A stretch of 6,802 bases of DNA from Thioalkalivibrio sp. (lineage in GTDB: Bacteria; Pseudomonadota; Gammaproteobacteria; Ectothiorhodospirales; Ectothiorhodospiraceae). The translations under genes and the position numbers were made by a program. Each line of letters opens with the position of its first letter. Positions within the stretch are counted from its first letter, which is position 1. This document shows positions 5,200 through 6,802 of this stretch, piece by piece. The notes under the pieces are model-generated. The model did not search any database. It was not told the origin of the DNA and saw nothing but the letters and a program-made list of their open reading frames with translations. The DNA is taken from assembly GCA_018224485.1 (NCBI GenBank), contig JAGTVE010000115.1, forward strand, positions 1-6,802. The letters are read 5' to 3'.

Positions 5200-6447
5200 A
5201 TGAATGCTGCCGTCCTGTCCACGCCAACCGCTTCCTGGGACGTCGAGGGCGTGCGCCGGGACTTCCCGGTGCTGGACCAGCGGGTGCACGGCCATCCGCT
5301 GGCCTATCTCGACAATGCCGCCACCACGCAGAAGCCGCGGGCGGTGGTCGAGGCAGTCGACCACTACTACCGTCACGATAACTCGAACGTGCATCGCGGT
5401 GTGCACGCACTGGCGGAGCGGGCCACCCGCGACTTCGAGGACGCGCGCGAGTCGGTGCGCCGGTTCATCAATGCCCGCTCGACCCGTGAGATCGTCTTCC
5501 TGCGCGGCACCACGGAGGCGATCAACCTGGTGGCGTCAAGCTTCGGACAGCGGTTGCGGGAGGGCGACGAGGTCATCCTGACCGCGATGGAGCACCACGC
5601 GAACATCGTGCCCTGGCAGCTGCTCCGCGAGCGCACCGGTGTCGTGCTGCGGGTGGTGCCGATCACGCCGTCCGGCGAACTGGATCTGGATGCGCTGCCG
5701 GGGCTCTTCAGTCCCCGCACACGCCTGCTGGCCCTGACGCACGTGTCCAATGCGCTCGGTACTATCAACCCGATAGAGCAGATTATTGCAGCAGCACACG
5801 AACACGAAGTCCCGGTGCTGCTGGACGGCGCGCAGGCCGTGCCGCACCTGCGTGTGGACGTGCAGGCGCTGGACTGCGACTTCTATGCCTTTTCCGGGCA
5901 CAAGCTCTTCGGTCCCACCGGCATCGGCGTCCTCTACGGCCGGGAGAGCCTGCTGGAGACGATGCCGCCGTATCAGGGTGGCGGCGAGATGATCCGCACG
6001 GTCAGCTTCGAGAAGACCACCTTCGCGGGGCTGCCGCACCGCTTCGAGGCCGGTACGCCCGACATCGCCGGTGCCATCGGCCTTGGCCGTGCGATCGAGT
6101 ACGTCGAGTCGCTGGACTGGGAGGGGGCGATGGCCCACGAGGCGCGTCTGCTCGATCATGCCACCGAGCGCCTGCAGGAGGTGCCGGGGCTGCGCATCAT
6201 TGGCCAGGCAGACGCAAAGGTCCCGCTGGTCTCCTTCGTGATGGACGATGTGCACCCGCACGACATGGGCACCATCCTGGATCACCGGGGGCTGGCGGTG
6301 CGTGCCGGCCACCACTGCGCGATGCCGGTGATGACCTTCTATCAAGTCCCCGCCACCTCCCGCGCCTCGATGGCCTTCTACAACACCTTCGAAGAGATCG
6401 ACCGTCTCGCGGAGGCGCTGCGTTACGCCCGGGAGATGCTGGCATGA
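5200..6447 (+). CDS. sufS: Cysteine desulfurase, SufS type (class V aminotransferase, PLP-dependent)
   Basis: SufS removes sulfur from cysteine, leaving a persulfide on its active-site cysteine for Fe-S cluster assembly. The 415 residues show AYLDNAATTQKP (35-46), NSNVHRGVHAL, FLRGTTEAINLVA, and EHHANIVPW with the PLP-stacking His132. Asp209 and Gln212 in LLDGAQAVPH contact the cofactor, and the Schiff-base Lys235 is in FSGHKLFGPTGIG. The persulfide Cys373 is in VRAGHHCAMP, and Arg388 follows in TSRAS. The segment VHPHD (351-355) places His354 nineteen residues before the catalytic Cys. That is where Bacillus subtilis SufS has the His that swaps zinc ligands with SufU; E. coli SufS has Tyr in this segment. 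This fits the sufU gene that overlaps its end by ATGA. The start at 5200 is fixed by AGGAGG. Codons 188-203 are atypically AT-ending. Confidence 0.96.
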   Translation: MNAAVLSTPTASWDVEGVRRDFPVLDQRVHGHPLAYLDNAATTQKPRAVVEAVDHYYRHDNSNVHRGVHALAERATRDFEDARESVRRFINARSTREIVFLRGTTEAINLVASSFGQRLREGDEVILTAMEHHANIVPWQLLRERTGVVLRVVPITPSGELDLDALPGLFSPRTRLLALTHVSNALGTINPIEQIIAAAHEHEVPVLLDGAQAVPHLRVDVQALDCDFYAFSGHKLFGPTGIGVLYGRESLLETMPPYQGGGEMIRTVSFEKTTFAGLPHRFEAGTPDIAGAIGLGRAIEYVESLDWEGAMAHEARLLDHATERLQEVPGLRIIGQADAKVPLVSFVMDDVHPHDMGTILDHRGLAVRAGHHCAMPVMTFYQVPATSRASMAFYNTFEEIDRLAEALRYAREMLA

Positions 6448-6802
6448 GCGAGATGGGGGATCTCTACCAGGAACTGATCCTCGACCACAAGCGCCATCCC
6501 CGGAACTTTCGCGACATGCCCGACGCAACCCGTGCGGTCGATGGTCACAACCCGCTCTGCGGCGACCAGCTGCGGCTGTTCGTGAAGGTCGCGGACGGGC
6601 GGGTGGAGGACGTGAGCTTCATCGGTGTCGGCTGCGCGATCTCGGTGGCCTCGGCCTCGATGCTGACCGAGGCGGTACGCGGAAAGACCGTAGAGGAGGC
6701 CCAGCGCCTGTTCGCCGAGATGCACGACCTGCTGACCAGCGACCACCCACATGTGGACCCGAACGAACTCGGCAGCCTCGGTGCGCTGGCGGGCGTCCAC
6801 GA
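6444..6802 (+). CDS. sufU: Fe-S cluster assembly sulfur acceptor SufU (partial, C-terminus outside window)
   Basis: SufU takes persulfide sulfur from SufS through a zinc-bound cysteine and passes it toward the SufBCD scaffold. The 119 complete residues visible begin LYQELILDHKRHPRNF (7-22). They include GHNPLCGD (Cys39, Asp41) and GVGCAISVASASM (Cys64). The third zinc-ligand cysteine, normally in an RVKCA-like motif, lies beyond the window edge. The stretch from about 90 (MHDLLTSDHPHVDPNELGSL) fits the insertion that separates SufU from the IscU scaffold. The family is about 140-155 residues, so some 25-35 are missing. The ATG overlaps the sufS stop (ATGA), with GGGAG at 6431-6435 inside sufS, 8 bases upstream. 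This implies translational coupling and close stoichiometry with SufS. sufB, sufC and sufD are not in the window. Confidence 0.94.
   Translation, partial: MSEMGDLYQELILDHKRHPRNFRDMPDATRAVDGHNPLCGDQLRLFVKVADGRVEDVSFIGVGCAISVASASMLTEAVRGKTVEEAQRLFAEMHDLLTSDHPHVDPNELGSLGALAGVH

Noticed and set aside
5536..6528. Minus-strand open frame of 330 codons opposite sufS and sufU
   Set aside because: It is an antisense shadow of two well-supported overlapping genes, with no recognisable domain.

Overview
The window comes from a GC-rich bacterial chromosome with strong G/C preference at third codon positions. The layout xseA <- -> guaB-guaA is the arrangement seen in Escherichia coli. Together with full-length, proteobacterial-looking GuaB and GuaA and a sufS-sufU pair, it suggests a gammaproteobacterium, perhaps near the Chromatiales/Ectothiorhodospiraceae. 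That placement is inference from layout and protein character; no search was run. I found no mobile element, CRISPR array, tRNA or rRNA.

Left to right: bases 1-840 (minus) carry the N-terminal 280 codons of xseA, the large subunit of exonuclease VII, cut by the window edge. A 111-base divergent spacer holds a convincing sigma70-type promoter for guaB and a perfect 7-bp dyad next to the xseA ribosome binding site. guaB (952-2412) and guaA (2429-4006) are co-directional, 16 bases apart, and form the operon converting IMP to XMP to GMP. A two-codon reading frame, ATG-CGA-TGA, overlaps the guaA start. The last ~60 bases before the final residues of guaA use AT-ending codons unlike the rest of the gene and contain an exact TATAAT and a hairpin.

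Bases 4007-4158 separate guaA from a convergent minus-strand gene and hold several GC-rich inverted repeats without a T-tract. The minus-strand gene (4159-4989) encodes a stand-alone RibD C-terminal (dihydrofolate-reductase-like) domain protein of unknown substrate. A 210-base divergent spacer (4990-5199) follows. It contains a TTGAC...GTCAA dyad whose left half resembles an IscR/Rrf2 half-site, and an 8-bp stem abutting the sufS ribosome binding site. sufS (5200-6447) and sufU (6444 to the edge) overlap by ATGA. They encode a cysteine desulfurase and its zinc-type sulfur acceptor for Fe-S cluster assembly.

The genes are mostly ordinary housekeeping ones, and I see no convincing new system. 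The points worth a second look are the guaA 3'-end anomaly, the minigene at the guaA start, the orphan RibD-C protein, and the control region and SufU-type signature of the suf pair.
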